Positions 1 through 6,500 of a stretch of DNA of 23,285 nucleotides are shown piece after piece. The notes beneath the pieces are model-generated. The model was not told where the DNA came from and ran no database searches. It was given only the letters and a program-made list of their open reading frames with translations. The DNA comes from a virus. The stretch's first letter is position 1. Every line of letters begins with the position of its first letter. Where the stretch lies: the IMG/VR virus record IMGVR_UViG_3300021962_000677, positions 1 to 23,285 of that record, one strand, 5' to 3'. The translations under genes and the position numbers were made by a program.

Positions 1-48
1 GGAAACAACCAATACTTCAGAAAGTTAGCTGTTTCAAACATTCTGTAA
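1..48 (+). CDS. 3' end of an upstream CDS (possibly major capsid protein gp23)
   Basis: Frame 1 is open from the first base to TAA at 46-48 and gives a 15-residue tail with aromatic and basic residues (QYFRKLAV). A strong terminator follows 20 bases later, so this is the last gene of a transcription unit. In marine T4-like phages uvsY and uvsW usually lie shortly after the major capsid gene, so this could be the gp23 C-terminus. That identity is inference from position; 15 residues cannot establish it. Confidence 0.5.
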   Translation, partial: GNNQYFRKLAVSNIL

Positions 49-67
49 GAATCTTACGATTCAAACT

Positions 68-97
68 AAAGGGGATCTTTTTAGATCCCCTTTTTTT
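68..97 (+). terminator. Rho-independent terminator
   Basis: Perfect 8-bp stem GGGGATCT (71-78) and AGATCCCC (83-90) with a TTTT loop, preceded by AAA and followed by seven T. It ends the upstream gene's unit. An ACTAAATA late-promoter-like box follows only a few bases later, making a terminator-promoter boundary like the one at 19138-19172. Confidence 0.9.
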
Positions 98-101
98 ATG
101 T

Positions 102-109
102 ACTAAATA
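102..109 (+). promoter_or_regulatory. Variant T4-type late promoter (ACTAAATA) with 5' stem-loop
   Basis: ACTAAATA differs from the T4 late consensus TATAAATA at the first two positions. With T4 geometry (box at -13 to -6), +1 falls at 115. A perfect inverted repeat TGTATC(114-119)-ATAA-GATACA(124-129) begins there, and a well-spaced Shine-Dalgarno and gene follow. The same variant box occurs at 22961. The hairpin at the predicted +1, repeated at other late boxes, is the main support. Confidence 0.5.
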
Positions 110-161
110 TATTTGTATCATAAGATACAGACATTAACACACATACACACAGGAGAAAAAA

Positions 162-377
162 ATGTCAACTCAAAAATCAGGGTTCGAAATCAGAGCCGAC
201 TTACTACAACAAGCACAAGGATTACTAGAAGGTAATATCTATCGTAATAACGAAGCAGTTGTTCAACACAACAATAACTTCCCAAACGATAAGAAAACTT
301 ATGGTGACCAATTTGTGTCTACAGAGCAAGTTATTTCAGTTGCAAGACAGTTAAACGAATTTGTAAACGAAAAATAA
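162..377 (+). CDS. Small conserved-looking phage protein, unknown function (71 aa)
   Basis: A 71-residue hydrophilic protein starting at an ATG with a clear Shine-Dalgarno (AGGAG at 151-155). It has no signal peptide, membrane segment or recognisable motif; the N-terminal half looks helical and Gln/Asn-rich. It lies alone between the ACTAAATA box at 102 and the CATAAATA late promoter that begins right at its stop codon (375-377), so it is probably a late, single-gene unit. I do not recognise the family. The position next to the presumed capsid gene would suit a small structural or assembly protein, but nothing in the sequence proves this. Confidence 0.8.
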   Translation: MSTQKSGFEIRADLLQQAQGLLEGNIYRNNEAVVQHNNNFPNDKKTYGDQFVSTEQVISVARQLNEFVNEK

Positions 378-385
378 CATAAATA
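378..385 (+). promoter_or_regulatory. T4-type late promoter (CATAAATA) with 5' stem-loop
   Basis: CATAAATA directly follows the stop of the preceding gene. Predicted +1 is 391. A perfect 8-bp hairpin GGGGTAGA(393-400)-TTTT-TCTACCCC(405-412) starts two bases later and is not followed by a T-run, so it looks like a 5' leader structure rather than a terminator. The Shine-Dalgarno of the next gene (GAGGAA at 420-425) lies after the hairpin. Confidence 0.75.
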
Positions 386-430
386 GTATTGTGGGGTAGA
401 TTTTTCTACCCCCAATTTAGAGGAAAAATC

Positions 431-649
431 ATGTCAGAATATGCAAAAAATGTGAAAGTGTTAGAAGGGCCATGGGAGAAGAATGCTTTTCCAGATGGTG
501 TAGAAACTACAAATGTAGTAAGTAGAACAGTGATCACACGATATGTTAAAGATGGTTATCTTTGCGAAGATGTCGTAACTAGAGAATACAAAAATGGTGA
601 TTACTTTGATGCAACTACAAACAAAAGGTTAATAAAACTTGGCAACTAA
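431..649 (+). CDS. Small protein of unknown function (72 aa)
   Basis: The open frame extends up to a GTG at 389, but that would begin inside the leader hairpin. The ATG at 431 has GAGGAA six bases upstream and is taken as the start. The product is a small soluble protein rich in Val, Thr and charged residues, without membrane segments or known motifs. Its predicted beta-rich character and linkage to a tail-tube-fold gene, with the two frames overlapping by 11 bases, make a virion or assembly role possible. The family is not recognised. It is first in the transcript from the late promoter at 378. Confidence 0.75.
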   Translation: MSEYAKNVKVLEGPWEKNAFPDGVETTNVVSRTVITRYVKDGYLCEDVVTREYKNGDYFDATTNKRLIKLGN

Positions 650-1178
650 TATCAATAAATCTATTCTCAATAAGAACAACTTTAAACTTCTTATTGACAA
701 AGTTCCTACAGTAGAATACTATGTTCAAACTGTTACAATACCAGGTATGCAATTTACTGAAACAGTTCAATCTGCAGGTATTGGTTTAGATGCTTATTTT
801 CCAGGCGATAAAATTTCATTTGAAACATTGTCTGTAAAATTTTTAATAGATGAAGATTTAGAAAACTATAAAGAGATTTATAATTGGATAAATTCTATAG
901 TTCCTATTTCTAATCCTGCTGATTATAAAAACTATACTGATACAGTTACTACTGATAGTGGTCAATTCAGTTCGATAGACAATAATCTAAATCAGTATTC
1001 AGACATCACACTAGTGTTAAACACAAACAAAAATATACCTAATAGATACTTTAGATTCTATGATTGTTTTCCACTTTCATTGGGTGGTTTAGAGTTACAA
1101 TCTGGTGGAGAGAATGAACCAGTGTCTTGTGAAGTGACTTTTAGATTCTCATATTACGATATAAATACCTCTAGTTAA
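639..1178 (+). CDS. Tail tube-like protein (T4 gp19 fold family)
   Basis: This 179-aa protein uses a TTG start at 639 inside the end of the previous gene, with AAAGG upstream; there is no usable ATG near the N-terminus. The layout follows T4 gp19 as I remember it: an N-terminal beta strand (FKLLIDKVP), a 'TIPGM' turn, a 'GDKISFETLSVKFLIDEDLENY' block resembling the gp19 'GDRTFDDWTVTV' region, a helix ending in WINSI, then a C-terminal 'FPLSLGGLEL' turn and a final strand EVTFRFSYYD. gp19-fold proteins form the inner tail tube or its baseplate and terminator caps. It may be gp19 itself or a relative such as gp54. Late expression from 378 suits a virion protein. Confidence 0.6.
   Translation: MATNINKSILNKNNFKLLIDKVPTVEYYVQTVTIPGMQFTETVQSAGIGLDAYFPGDKISFETLSVKFLIDEDLENYKEIYNWINSIVPISNPADYKNYTDTVTTDSGQFSSIDNNLNQYSDITLVLNTNKNIPNRYFRFYDCFPLSLGGLELQSGGENEPVSCEVTFRFSYYDINTSS
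1160..1167 (+). promoter_or_regulatory. T4-type late promoter (TATAAATA) upstream of uvsY
   Basis: An exact TATAAATA lies in the last codons of the tail-tube-like gene, with predicted +1 at 1173. A 5-bp inverted repeat AACAC(1180-1184)/GTGTT(1191-1195) follows in the leader. It would drive uvsY and downstream genes late. A separate TATAAT at 1195 could serve early transcription. Confidence 0.6.
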
Positions 1179-1194
1179 AAACACATTTTCGTGT

Positions 1195-1200
1195 TATAAT
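1195..1200 (+). promoter_or_regulatory. Possible -10 box (TATAAT) placing +1 on the uvsY start
   Basis: A perfect TATAAT ends six bases before the uvsY ATG. The -35 region is weak (TAGTTA at 1172, 17-base spacer). If used, the RNA would begin at or next to the ATG at 1207 and be leaderless. The -10-to-ATG spacing equals that of the three TTGACA promoters at 11264, 11560 and 14198. Confidence 0.4.
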
Positions 1201-1206
1201 TATAGT

Positions 1207-1650
1207 ATGAACTTGGATCAAATCAAAGAAATGTGGAAAGAAGATTGTGAGATAGATGATATCGAACTTGATAAATCTTCTTTAGAAGTACCTAAACTAC
1301 ATGCAAAATACTCAGAGTTGTTAACAGATAAAACTGTAGCATTAAAAAATTTACAGTTTAAGTACAACATATTACTAAGAGATAAGTGGTTGTGGTACAA
1401 TGCGAAGTTAGATGAAGAGACTATTAGAAAGTATGGTTGGAAAGATGATCCTTTTGATGGTGTTAAAGTGATGAAAAACGATATGTCTTATTTCTTCAAT
1501 TCAGACGAAGACTTACAAAAAATTTCTGCACAAGTTGAATATCATAAAATCACCATAGATTTTCTCAAAGAATGTATGCAGAACATTACTTGGAGACATC
1601 AAACAATTAAGAATACAATAGATTGGCGAAAATTCATGTCAGGTGTATAA
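1207..1650 (+). CDS. uvsY: UvsY recombination mediator
   Basis: A 147-aa protein close in size to T4 UvsY (137 aa). It shares the family layout: an acidic N-terminus (MNLDQIKEMWKEDCEID), a central basic/aromatic region (LRDKWLWYNAKLDEE), and a C-terminal helix ending in a basic IDWRKF segment. UvsY loads the UvsX recombinase onto gp32-coated single-stranded DNA, displacing gp32, in recombination-dependent replication. The position immediately before uvsW matches the neighbourhood seen in T4-like phages. No Shine-Dalgarno is visible before the ATG, and a TATAAT ends six bases upstream, so a leaderless message is possible. Its stop overlaps the next start as TAATG, implying coupled translation. 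Confidence 0.85.
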   Translation: MNLDQIKEMWKEDCEIDDIELDKSSLEVPKLHAKYSELLTDKTVALKNLQFKYNILLRDKWLWYNAKLDEETIRKYGWKDDPFDGVKVMKNDMSYFFNSDEDLQKISAQVEYHKITIDFLKECMQNITWRHQTIKNTIDWRKFMSGV

Positions 1651-2312
1651 TGATATTAGAAAAGTATATTTGGGCATTACCAAATGCCTTTAGTGAAATT
1701 GAAGTGCAAGAGATCGAAAGACTTGCCTTAAAAAATGAAATACAAGATGCACTAATTGGTGACAATCAAGTTACAGAACATGGAGAAAGACACGAAGGAA
1801 AATCAAATAGTGAAATTCGTACTTCTTCTCTTAGATGGTTAGAAAATCTATCACAACCTTTAGAAGACAAGGTAGCCGATCTTGTCAATCAATGTTATTC
1901 TGAAACAGGTTGGTATTGGAATATACTACAACACCAAACATGGCAATATACAGTTTACAACGAACAACCTAATCGAAAAAAGGGCGACTTCTATACATGG
2001 CATACAGATGCTGGTCCAAACACATATCCTGATGGTACAATTAGAAAATTAAGTTGCACTATTCAATTGTCTGATCCAGATGATTATGAGGGCGGACACT
2101 TTCAGTGGTTAGATGCAACTGCAGAATTTGATAGAATGCAAGATTCTCCTATCATCAATATGACAAATTCAATACAAACTATACCTTTTAGTATGAAACA
2201 AAAAGGTACTATCATATTGTTTCCGTCTTTTTTACATCATCAAGTAACACCAGTATCGAGGGGTCAAAGAAAATCATTAGTATCATGGTTTGTAGGTCCT
2301 CCTTATGCCTAA
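1650..2312 (+). CDS. 2-oxoglutarate/Fe(II)-dependent oxygenase (prolyl 4-hydroxylase-like)
   Basis: A 220-aa protein. The frame extends upstream to 1623, but the ATG at 1650 overlapping the uvsY stop (TAATG) is chosen. The family's catalytic set is visible in order: the HxD iron pair in WHTDAGPN (H118, D120), a GGHFQW strand near 148-153, the distal iron-binding His in FLHHQVTPV (H197), and the 2-oxoglutarate-binding Arg in RGQRKSLVSWF (R207). Such enzymes hydroxylate protein side chains, nucleobases or small molecules; the substrate cannot be read from sequence. Its insertion between uvsY and uvsW is not the T4 arrangement. Two further genes (10174, 10800) have the same or a similar fold. 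Confidence 0.88.
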   Translation: MILEKYIWALPNAFSEIEVQEIERLALKNEIQDALIGDNQVTEHGERHEGKSNSEIRTSSLRWLENLSQPLEDKVADLVNQCYSETGWYWNILQHQTWQYTVYNEQPNRKKGDFYTWHTDAGPNTYPDGTIRKLSCTIQLSDPDDYEGGHFQWLDATAEFDRMQDSPIINMTNSIQTIPFSMKQKGTIILFPSFLHHQVTPVSRGQRKSLVSWFVGPPYA

Positions 2313-3744
2313 TTCTATTAAAATCACGCCTGTAGATGAGGTGTTTTTGCAAGTACATTGTGATGATGGTCTTGCAAGAGATTTATACGAATTCTTTTCT
2401 TTCACTGTACCCAATGCAAAGTTTATGCCTTCCTATAAAAATAAATTTTGGGATGGTAAAGTTAGACTCTTTTCTTTAAAAACTAAAAAGATTTACATAG
2501 GTCTATTGCCTTATGTAGATGAATTTTGTAAGGAAAGAGGATTTACCTTAGACGGTATTAATCTGGTCTTAGGCGACAAGGAGAGACTCTCAGACGAAGA
2601 TATAGACTACTTTGTCAAGTCACTTGACTTGCCATTTGAACCGAGAGATTATCAACTGGAAGCATTCAAAACCGTAGCACAATATGGAAGACAACTGCTT
2701 TTATCGCCAACTGCAAGTGGTAAATCATTAATCATATATCTTATTCTTAGATGGTTTGAAGGAGAAATGCGATTCACTAACTCTTGTAAATCTATTGTTA
2801 TCGTACCTACAACTTCACTTGTAGAACAAATGGCGAAAGACTTTGTAGATTATGGTTACAAAGATAAAGTCTGCAAGATATATCATGGTCAAGAAGTCTT
2901 TGATGCACCTATCACAATCACTACATGGCAATCATTCAGTAAAGCACCAAAAGAAGTACTTCAATCATTTGATGTTGTGATTGGTGACGAAGCACATTTA
3001 TTCAAAGCACAAACTCTAAAAGGCATATTAGAGAAGATGAAACACACTTCTGTAAGAGTGGGTACGACAGGTACGCTTGATGGTACAGAAGTACATAGAC
3101 TACAACTTGAAGGTCTTTTTGGGCCTGTTAAAAGAGTTACCACTTCTGCACAACTTATAGAAGAGGGAACAATAGCTGCGATTGATATACAATGTATCAT
3201 ACTTCGTCATACCAAACAATCTAAGATGAGTTACCAAGAAGAAATGGATTATCTTGTCTCTAATGAAAAACGAAATCAGTTTATAGTTAATCTTGTATCG
3301 TCTCTGAAAGGCAATACCCTAGTGTTATTTCAATATGTAGAGAAACACGGTGAAGTTTTGTACCCTATGTTGAATAATAGAGTGAAAGATTTACATTATG
3401 TTTATGGTGGTACTGATACAGATGATAGAGAAAAGGTCAGAGAGATTGTAGAGAAGTCTAAAGAAAGTGTTATACTAGCGTCATACGGTACATTCTCTAC
3501 AGGTGTTAACATCAAAAGAATCAATAACATTGTTTTCGCATCGCCATCAAAGTCTCGCATAAGAAATTTACAGTCTATAGGTCGTGGTCTTAGAAAGTCA
3601 GAAGACAAAGACAATATGAGATTATTTGATATTGCAGATGATCTACAGACAGACAATTATACTTTAAGTCATCTAAAAGAAAGGATAAATATCTATAACG
3701 AAGAAAGTTTTCCTTATGAAATACAACAATTTGATTTAAAGTAA
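2305..3744 (+). CDS. uvsW: UvsW-type DNA helicase/ATPase
   Basis: A 479-aa superfamily 2 helicase. Residues 1-110 match the small N-terminal domain typical of UvsW (YKNKFWDGKVRLF, shared with other phage-type helicases). The motor core shows Walker A SPTASGKS (134-141), DEAH (228-231), the motif III-like TGTL (255-258) and motif VI QSIGRGLRK (423-431). UvsW unwinds branched DNA and R-loops, which in T4 shuts off origin-dependent initiation and shifts the phage to recombination-driven replication. The ATG overlaps the preceding stop by 8 bases and its stop overlaps the next gene as TAATG, so uvsY, oxygenase, uvsW and the Sm-like gene form one translationally coupled set. Confidence 0.92.
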   Translation: MPNSIKITPVDEVFLQVHCDDGLARDLYEFFSFTVPNAKFMPSYKNKFWDGKVRLFSLKTKKIYIGLLPYVDEFCKERGFTLDGINLVLGDKERLSDEDIDYFVKSLDLPFEPRDYQLEAFKTVAQYGRQLLLSPTASGKSLIIYLILRWFEGEMRFTNSCKSIVIVPTTSLVEQMAKDFVDYGYKDKVCKIYHGQEVFDAPITITTWQSFSKAPKEVLQSFDVVIGDEAHLFKAQTLKGILEKMKHTSVRVGTTGTLDGTEVHRLQLEGLFGPVKRVTTSAQLIEEGTIAAIDIQCIILRHTKQSKMSYQEEMDYLVSNEKRNQFIVNLVSSLKGNTLVLFQYVEKHGEVLYPMLNNRVKDLHYVYGGTDTDDREKVREIVEKSKESVILASYGTFSTGVNIKRINNIVFASPSKSRIRNLQSIGRGLRKSEDKDNMRLFDIADDLQTDNYTLSHLKERINIYNEESFPYEIQQFDLK

Positions 3745-4238
3745 TGGCAACAACAATAGACTTATTACCTACAAGATACGAAGTTCTCAGATTAAGAAAC
3801 GGTGTTGAAATCTGCGGAATGACCAGAGACACAGGTACAAAAATTGTAATTACTTTACCTATGATCTGTAGACTTTCTGCACCATCTACAAAAGAAACTC
3901 TAGCAACTTTCTATCCATATGCACCTTTAACTTCTGATCATAATATAGAGTTTCCTCTTGATTATATTGTTCATAGAAACATTATGAACACACAATACAT
4001 TCCTTTTTATGATGAAGCATCTTCTCAATGGATGACAATGATTGAAAATAATAGTATACCATTAATCGATCCAAAAGAATTCACAAAAGCAAAAGATTAT
4101 ATGGATGATGTTTTGCAAACAGTGATTGATGATATGAGAAAACACCGTTTTGAAGATGAAGAGTATGATCTCTATGAAGATCGTTACGAAGAGTTCGCAA
4201 GATCAAAAACTCCTAAAGATAAGAAAAAGATACATTAG
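3744..4238 (+). CDS. Sm-like (LSm fold) phage protein
   Basis: A 164-aa protein. Residues 10-75 look like a compact Sm barrel: VLRLRNGVEICGMTRD followed by a strand (TKIVITLPMICRL), the 'G-E-I-x-G' pattern of small phage Sm-like proteins. The C-terminal half is a charged tail, acidic (FEDEEYDLYEDRYEE) then basic (KTPKDKKKIH). Related phage proteins are usually placed near uvsW or other replication genes, and a role in RNA or DNA binding is likely but unproven. It starts at the uvsW stop (TAATG) and ends about 12 bases before the next late promoter, so it is last in its operon. The family assignment rests on pattern recognition only. Confidence 0.6.
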   Translation: MATTIDLLPTRYEVLRLRNGVEICGMTRDTGTKIVITLPMICRLSAPSTKETLATFYPYAPLTSDHNIEFPLDYIVHRNIMNTQYIPFYDEASSQWMTMIENNSIPLIDPKEFTKAKDYMDDVLQTVIDDMRKHRFEDEEYDLYEDRYEEFARSKTPKDKKKIH

Positions 4239-4250
4239 GATTGTTTCCTT

Positions 4251-4258
4251 TATAAATA
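4251..4258 (+). promoter_or_regulatory. T4-type late promoter (TATAAATA) with 5' stem-loop
   Basis: A perfect TATAAATA followed by AT. Predicted +1 is 4264. A perfect 7-bp inverted repeat GTATAAC(4265-4271)-ACACC-GTTATAC(4277-4283) begins one base later. The hairpin is followed by the three tiny membrane-protein genes. Confidence 0.85.
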
Positions 4259-4311
4259 ATCGCCGTATAACACACCGTTATACTAATTCATAAATGGAGT
4301 TTATAATAGAA

Positions 4312-4455
4312 ATGACTGAATTGGTCGCAAAATTATCAAAGTTAAATAGAAAAAGAAAACAAGTCACACAAGCAGATGTTGTTGAAGGCTTAGAAGTAAT
4401 GTTATTAATTACTATATTCGTTTCATGCACATACGCTGTTGCACCTATAGTATAA
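4312..4455 (+). CDS. Tiny membrane protein 1 (47 aa)
   Basis: A 47-codon ORF with a basic N-terminal half (KLSKLNRKRKQ) and a C-terminal hydrophobic helix (VMLLITIFVSCTYAVAPIV), so a single-pass membrane protein with its basic side probably cytoplasmic. An in-frame ATG lies at 4294, but GGAG at 4297-4300 favours the ATG at 4312. It is first behind the late promoter at 4251. Its stop overlaps the next ATG as TAATG. I do not recognise the family. Coding is supported by the unbroken chain of three overlapping small frames and by the strong promoter. Confidence 0.65.
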   Translation: MTELVAKLSKLNRKRKQVTQADVVEGLEVMLLITIFVSCTYAVAPIV

Positions 4456-4565
4456 TGAAAAAGTTAGAAACATGGGAAAAAGAGAATCTTCTTATGGCAG
4501 CTACTCTACTTATTCTAATGAATACATTCTTAGTAGGGTTCTTTCATTTTGCTAACATAGCATGA
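4455..4565 (+). CDS. Tiny membrane protein 2 (36 aa)
   Basis: A 36-codon ORF starting at the preceding stop (TAATG) and ending in ATGA with the next gene. A charged N-terminus (MKKLETWEKEN) is followed by one hydrophobic helix (LLMAATLLILMNTFLVGFF). The overlaps on both sides and the clean charged-then-hydrophobic layout make it a likely real gene although it is very short. Function unknown; such proteins may modify the host membrane or act as holin or antiholin accessories. Confidence 0.55.
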   Translation: MKKLETWEKENLLMAATLLILMNTFLVGFFHFANIA

Positions 4566-4750
4566 GTGATCTAAATACTAATAAGATATTGCAAGCAATC
4601 AATTTATCTCCGCCTCTAAACGAAAACTTTTTTGATAAGTTAGAGAAGATGCACCCAATGAGACAAATTGTTTATGCTACTGTATTACAGATCGTTGTAT
4701 TTGGGTCTATGATGGTATCATTCTATCTACTACATCTATTATTTGGATAG
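4562..4750 (+). CDS. Small membrane protein 3 (62 aa)
   Basis: A 62-aa protein starting within the previous stop (ATGA). Residues 1-33 are polar with a short Pro-Pro turn (INLSPPLNENFFDKL) and residues 34-61 form one long hydrophobic helix (IVYATVLQIVVFGSMMVSF then YLLHLLFG). It is the last of three coupled small membrane-protein genes behind the late promoter at 4251. No homologue is recognised. The three proteins are not obvious paralogues, but each has a polar N-terminus and one C-terminal helix, so they may work as a membrane complex. Confidence 0.7.
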   Translation: MSDLNTNKILQAINLSPPLNENFFDKLEKMHPMRQIVYATVLQIVVFGSMMVSFYLLHLLFG

Positions 4751-4762
4751 CTTCTTAACCGC

Positions 4763-4798
4763 AACATAGTTATGTTAACATACGAATCTTAATTCGTA
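4763..4798 (+). terminator. Two adjacent palindromes, possible weak terminator
   Basis: AACATA-GT-TATGTT (4763-4776) is followed by TACGAAT-CTTA-ATTCGTA (4781-4798), a perfect 7-bp hairpin. A six-T run appears only some seven bases after the second stem, so termination would be inefficient. The palindromes could also be protein-binding sites. They end the tiny membrane-protein operon. Confidence 0.35.
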
Positions 4799-4826
4799 AA
4801 CCCATTTTTTATAAAAAAGTCAAATC

Positions 4827-4834
4827 AATAAATA
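4827..4834 (+). promoter_or_regulatory. T4-type late promoter (AATAAATA) with 5' stem-loop
   Basis: AATAAATA gives a predicted +1 at 4840. An inverted repeat of AAAACCC-C-TT (4839-4848) with AAGGGTTTT (4857-4865), with one bulged C, begins there. It could also act as a weak terminator for upstream transcription. It would give late transcription of gp55, gp47 and gp46. Confidence 0.55.
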
Positions 4835-4869
4835 CCTAAAAACCCCTTGTAGAAATAAGGGTTTTGGTG

Positions 4870-4875
4870 TATTAT
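4870..4875 (+). promoter_or_regulatory. Possible -10 box (TATTAT) placing +1 on the gp55 start
   Basis: TATTAT (five of six consensus bases) ends six bases before the gp55 ATG, with TTGTAG at 4847 as a weak -35 (17-base spacer). The -10-to-ATG spacing is identical to that of the TTGACA promoters at 11264, 11560 and 14198. It would give a leaderless early or middle message for the late sigma factor, which must be made before late promoters can work. Confidence 0.45.
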
Positions 4876-4881
4876 CCATAC

Positions 4882-5436
4882 ATGACTACAAAAAAACAAA
4901 ATGAACATTATGTAAACAACAAAGAGTTTACAGAAGCAGTCGCCGAGTATTCTGAGGCAGTCAAAATTGCAGAGACTAAAGGTGAAGATTTACCAAGAAT
5001 GTCTGAGTACATAGGAGAGTGTATCTATAAGATTGCAACTCGTTTATCTACTCGTCCTAATTTTATCAATTATACCTATAGAGACGAAATGATCTGCGAT
5101 GCAATTGAAAACTGCATTCAATACATTGGTAACTTTAACAGAGAAAAGTCAGATAATGCATTCGCATATATTACTCAGATTTGTTATTATGCCTTTCTAA
5201 GACGAATACAAAAAGAAAAGAAACAAGTTTACATCAAACAAAAATCTATAGAAGAGTCAGGTATTACAATGGATGCCTTCGATACCTTTGATGGAACTCA
5301 TGATCCTAATCTTATCAATACTAATATTGAATGGATGCAAGATAACATGACTCGTGTTGAGTATGAACCTAGAAAGTCAAAAAGACAAAAGAAACAATCA
5401 AAACTTAATTTAGAAAACTTTACAGACGAAGAATGA
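4882..5436 (+). CDS. 55: Late-transcription sigma factor gp55
   Basis: A 184-aa protein, the size of T4 gp55 (185 aa). The frame opens with a TTG at 4864, but the ATG at 4882 gives the family N-terminus with YVNNKEF. The core matches gp55: RPNFINYTYRDEMICDAIE, then an NFNREKSDNAFAYITQ segment and a helix FLRRIQKEKK like a sigma region 2. gp55 directs host RNA polymerase to TATAAATA-type late promoters and is activated by the sliding clamp gp45, also present here. No Shine-Dalgarno is visible. The stop overlaps gp47 as ATGA. The late boxes found throughout this window are its expected targets. Confidence 0.92.
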   Translation: MTTKKQNEHYVNNKEFTEAVAEYSEAVKIAETKGEDLPRMSEYIGECIYKIATRLSTRPNFINYTYRDEMICDAIENCIQYIGNFNREKSDNAFAYITQICYYAFLRRIQKEKKQVYIKQKSIEESGITMDAFDTFDGTHDPNLINTNIEWMQDNMTRVEYEPRKSKRQKKQSKLNLENFTDEE

Positions 5437-6500
5437 TAATAGCCATATTGAACGACACACATTGTGGAGTTCGTGGAGATATGATAGAAATGGCCAAATA
5501 TCAAGGCCGATTCTATAATGAAATTTTCTTTCCATATCTAGACGAACATAACATCAAACATATAATACATCTAGGTGATTACTTTGATCGTAGAAAGTTT
5601 ATAAACTTTGCATCTATGAAAGCAAACATTCAACACTTCATAGAACCTATGACAGAAAGAGGCATCACTATGGACCTTATCATAGGAAATCACGACACTT
5701 ACTATAAGAACACTAATGATGTGAATGCACCTGAGTTGTTATTATATAATCAACCTAATGTAAATGTTATCGCAGAGTGCGAAGTCAAAGAGTATGATGG
5801 TTTTAATATTGCACTTGTGCCTTGGATTAATAATGAAAACTATGCAGATTCAGTAGAGTTCTTACAGTCTGCAAATGCATCATGGTGTATGGGTCACTTT
5901 GAGTTTGAAGGTGCAATTATGCAACCTGGTATGACCTGTCAACACGGTTTAGATCATTCATATGTAAAGAGATTCGATAAAGTACTCAGTGGTCATTTTC
6001 ATCATAAGTCAGAGTTTGCAAATGTCAGATATCTAGGATCACAAATGCAATTCACATGGTCAGACTATGGCGATAACAAATACTTTCACATCTTTAATAC
6101 AGAAACACAAGAGATTACACCAGTTCTAAATCCACTTACAATGTTTGAAAAGGTGTTCTATGATGATACAAATGAAACTTTTGAAACTATTAGTAATAAA
6201 GATTATTCAAATGTAACAGGAAAGTTTACTAAGATTATTGTAGTTAATAAAGATAATCCATACTGGTTTGATACATTCTTAGATAAAGTACATGGTAATA
6301 CTCCACTTCATGTATCAGTGGTAGATGATAACAAACACATGGATTGGTTGAATGACGAAGATATGGGTGAAGTTGAAGACACACTTACTATTTTAACCAA
6401 GTACATTGATGGTTTAGATATACAAGGAAAGAAAAAACCACTTTCAGAATTAATGACTTCGTTGTACCATGAAGCTCTTGATGAACACAATTACTTATGA
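5433..6500 (+). CDS. 47: Recombination endonuclease subunit gp47 (Mre11/SbcD-like)
   Basis: A 355-aa metallophosphoesterase (T4 gp47 is 339 aa). The metal-binding motifs appear in order: NDTH (7-10), GDYFDRR (48-54), GNHD (85-88), then MGHFEFEG and SGHFHHKSEF toward the middle. With gp46 it forms the phage Mre11-Rad50 complex that resects double-strand DNA ends for recombination-dependent replication and host DNA breakdown. It overlaps gp55 and gp46 by 4 bases each (ATGA), so the three proteins are translated as a coupled set. All expected catalytic residues are present; it looks fully functional. Confidence 0.95.
   Translation: MIIAILNDTHCGVRGDMIEMAKYQGRFYNEIFFPYLDEHNIKHIIHLGDYFDRRKFINFASMKANIQHFIEPMTERGITMDLIIGNHDTYYKNTNDVNAPELLLYNQPNVNVIAECEVKEYDGFNIALVPWINNENYADSVEFLQSANASWCMGHFEFEGAIMQPGMTCQHGLDHSYVKRFDKVLSGHFHHKSEFANVRYLGSQMQFTWSDYGDNKYFHIFNTETQEITPVLNPLTMFEKVFYDDTNETFETISNKDYSNVTGKFTKIIVVNKDNPYWFDTFLDKVHGNTPLHVSVVDDNKHMDWLNDEDMGEVEDTLTILTKYIDGLDIQGKKKPLSELMTSLYHEALDEHNYL

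Noticed and set aside
393-412. Hairpin read as a terminator of the 162 gene
   Set aside because: It has a strong stem but is followed by AATTTAG, not a T-run, and it starts at the predicted +1 of the late promoter; a 5' leader structure fits better.
3683-3690. GATAAATA late-promoter-like box inside uvsW
   Set aside because: It lies well inside coding sequence without a hairpin or gene start at the right distance, so chance in AT-rich DNA is the simpler reading.
4751-4881. tRNA or small RNA gene in the 131-base gap
   Set aside because: The palindromes here do not form a cloverleaf and no CCA end or anticodon arm is seen. No tRNA, CRISPR array, insertion sequence or attachment site was found anywhere in the window.
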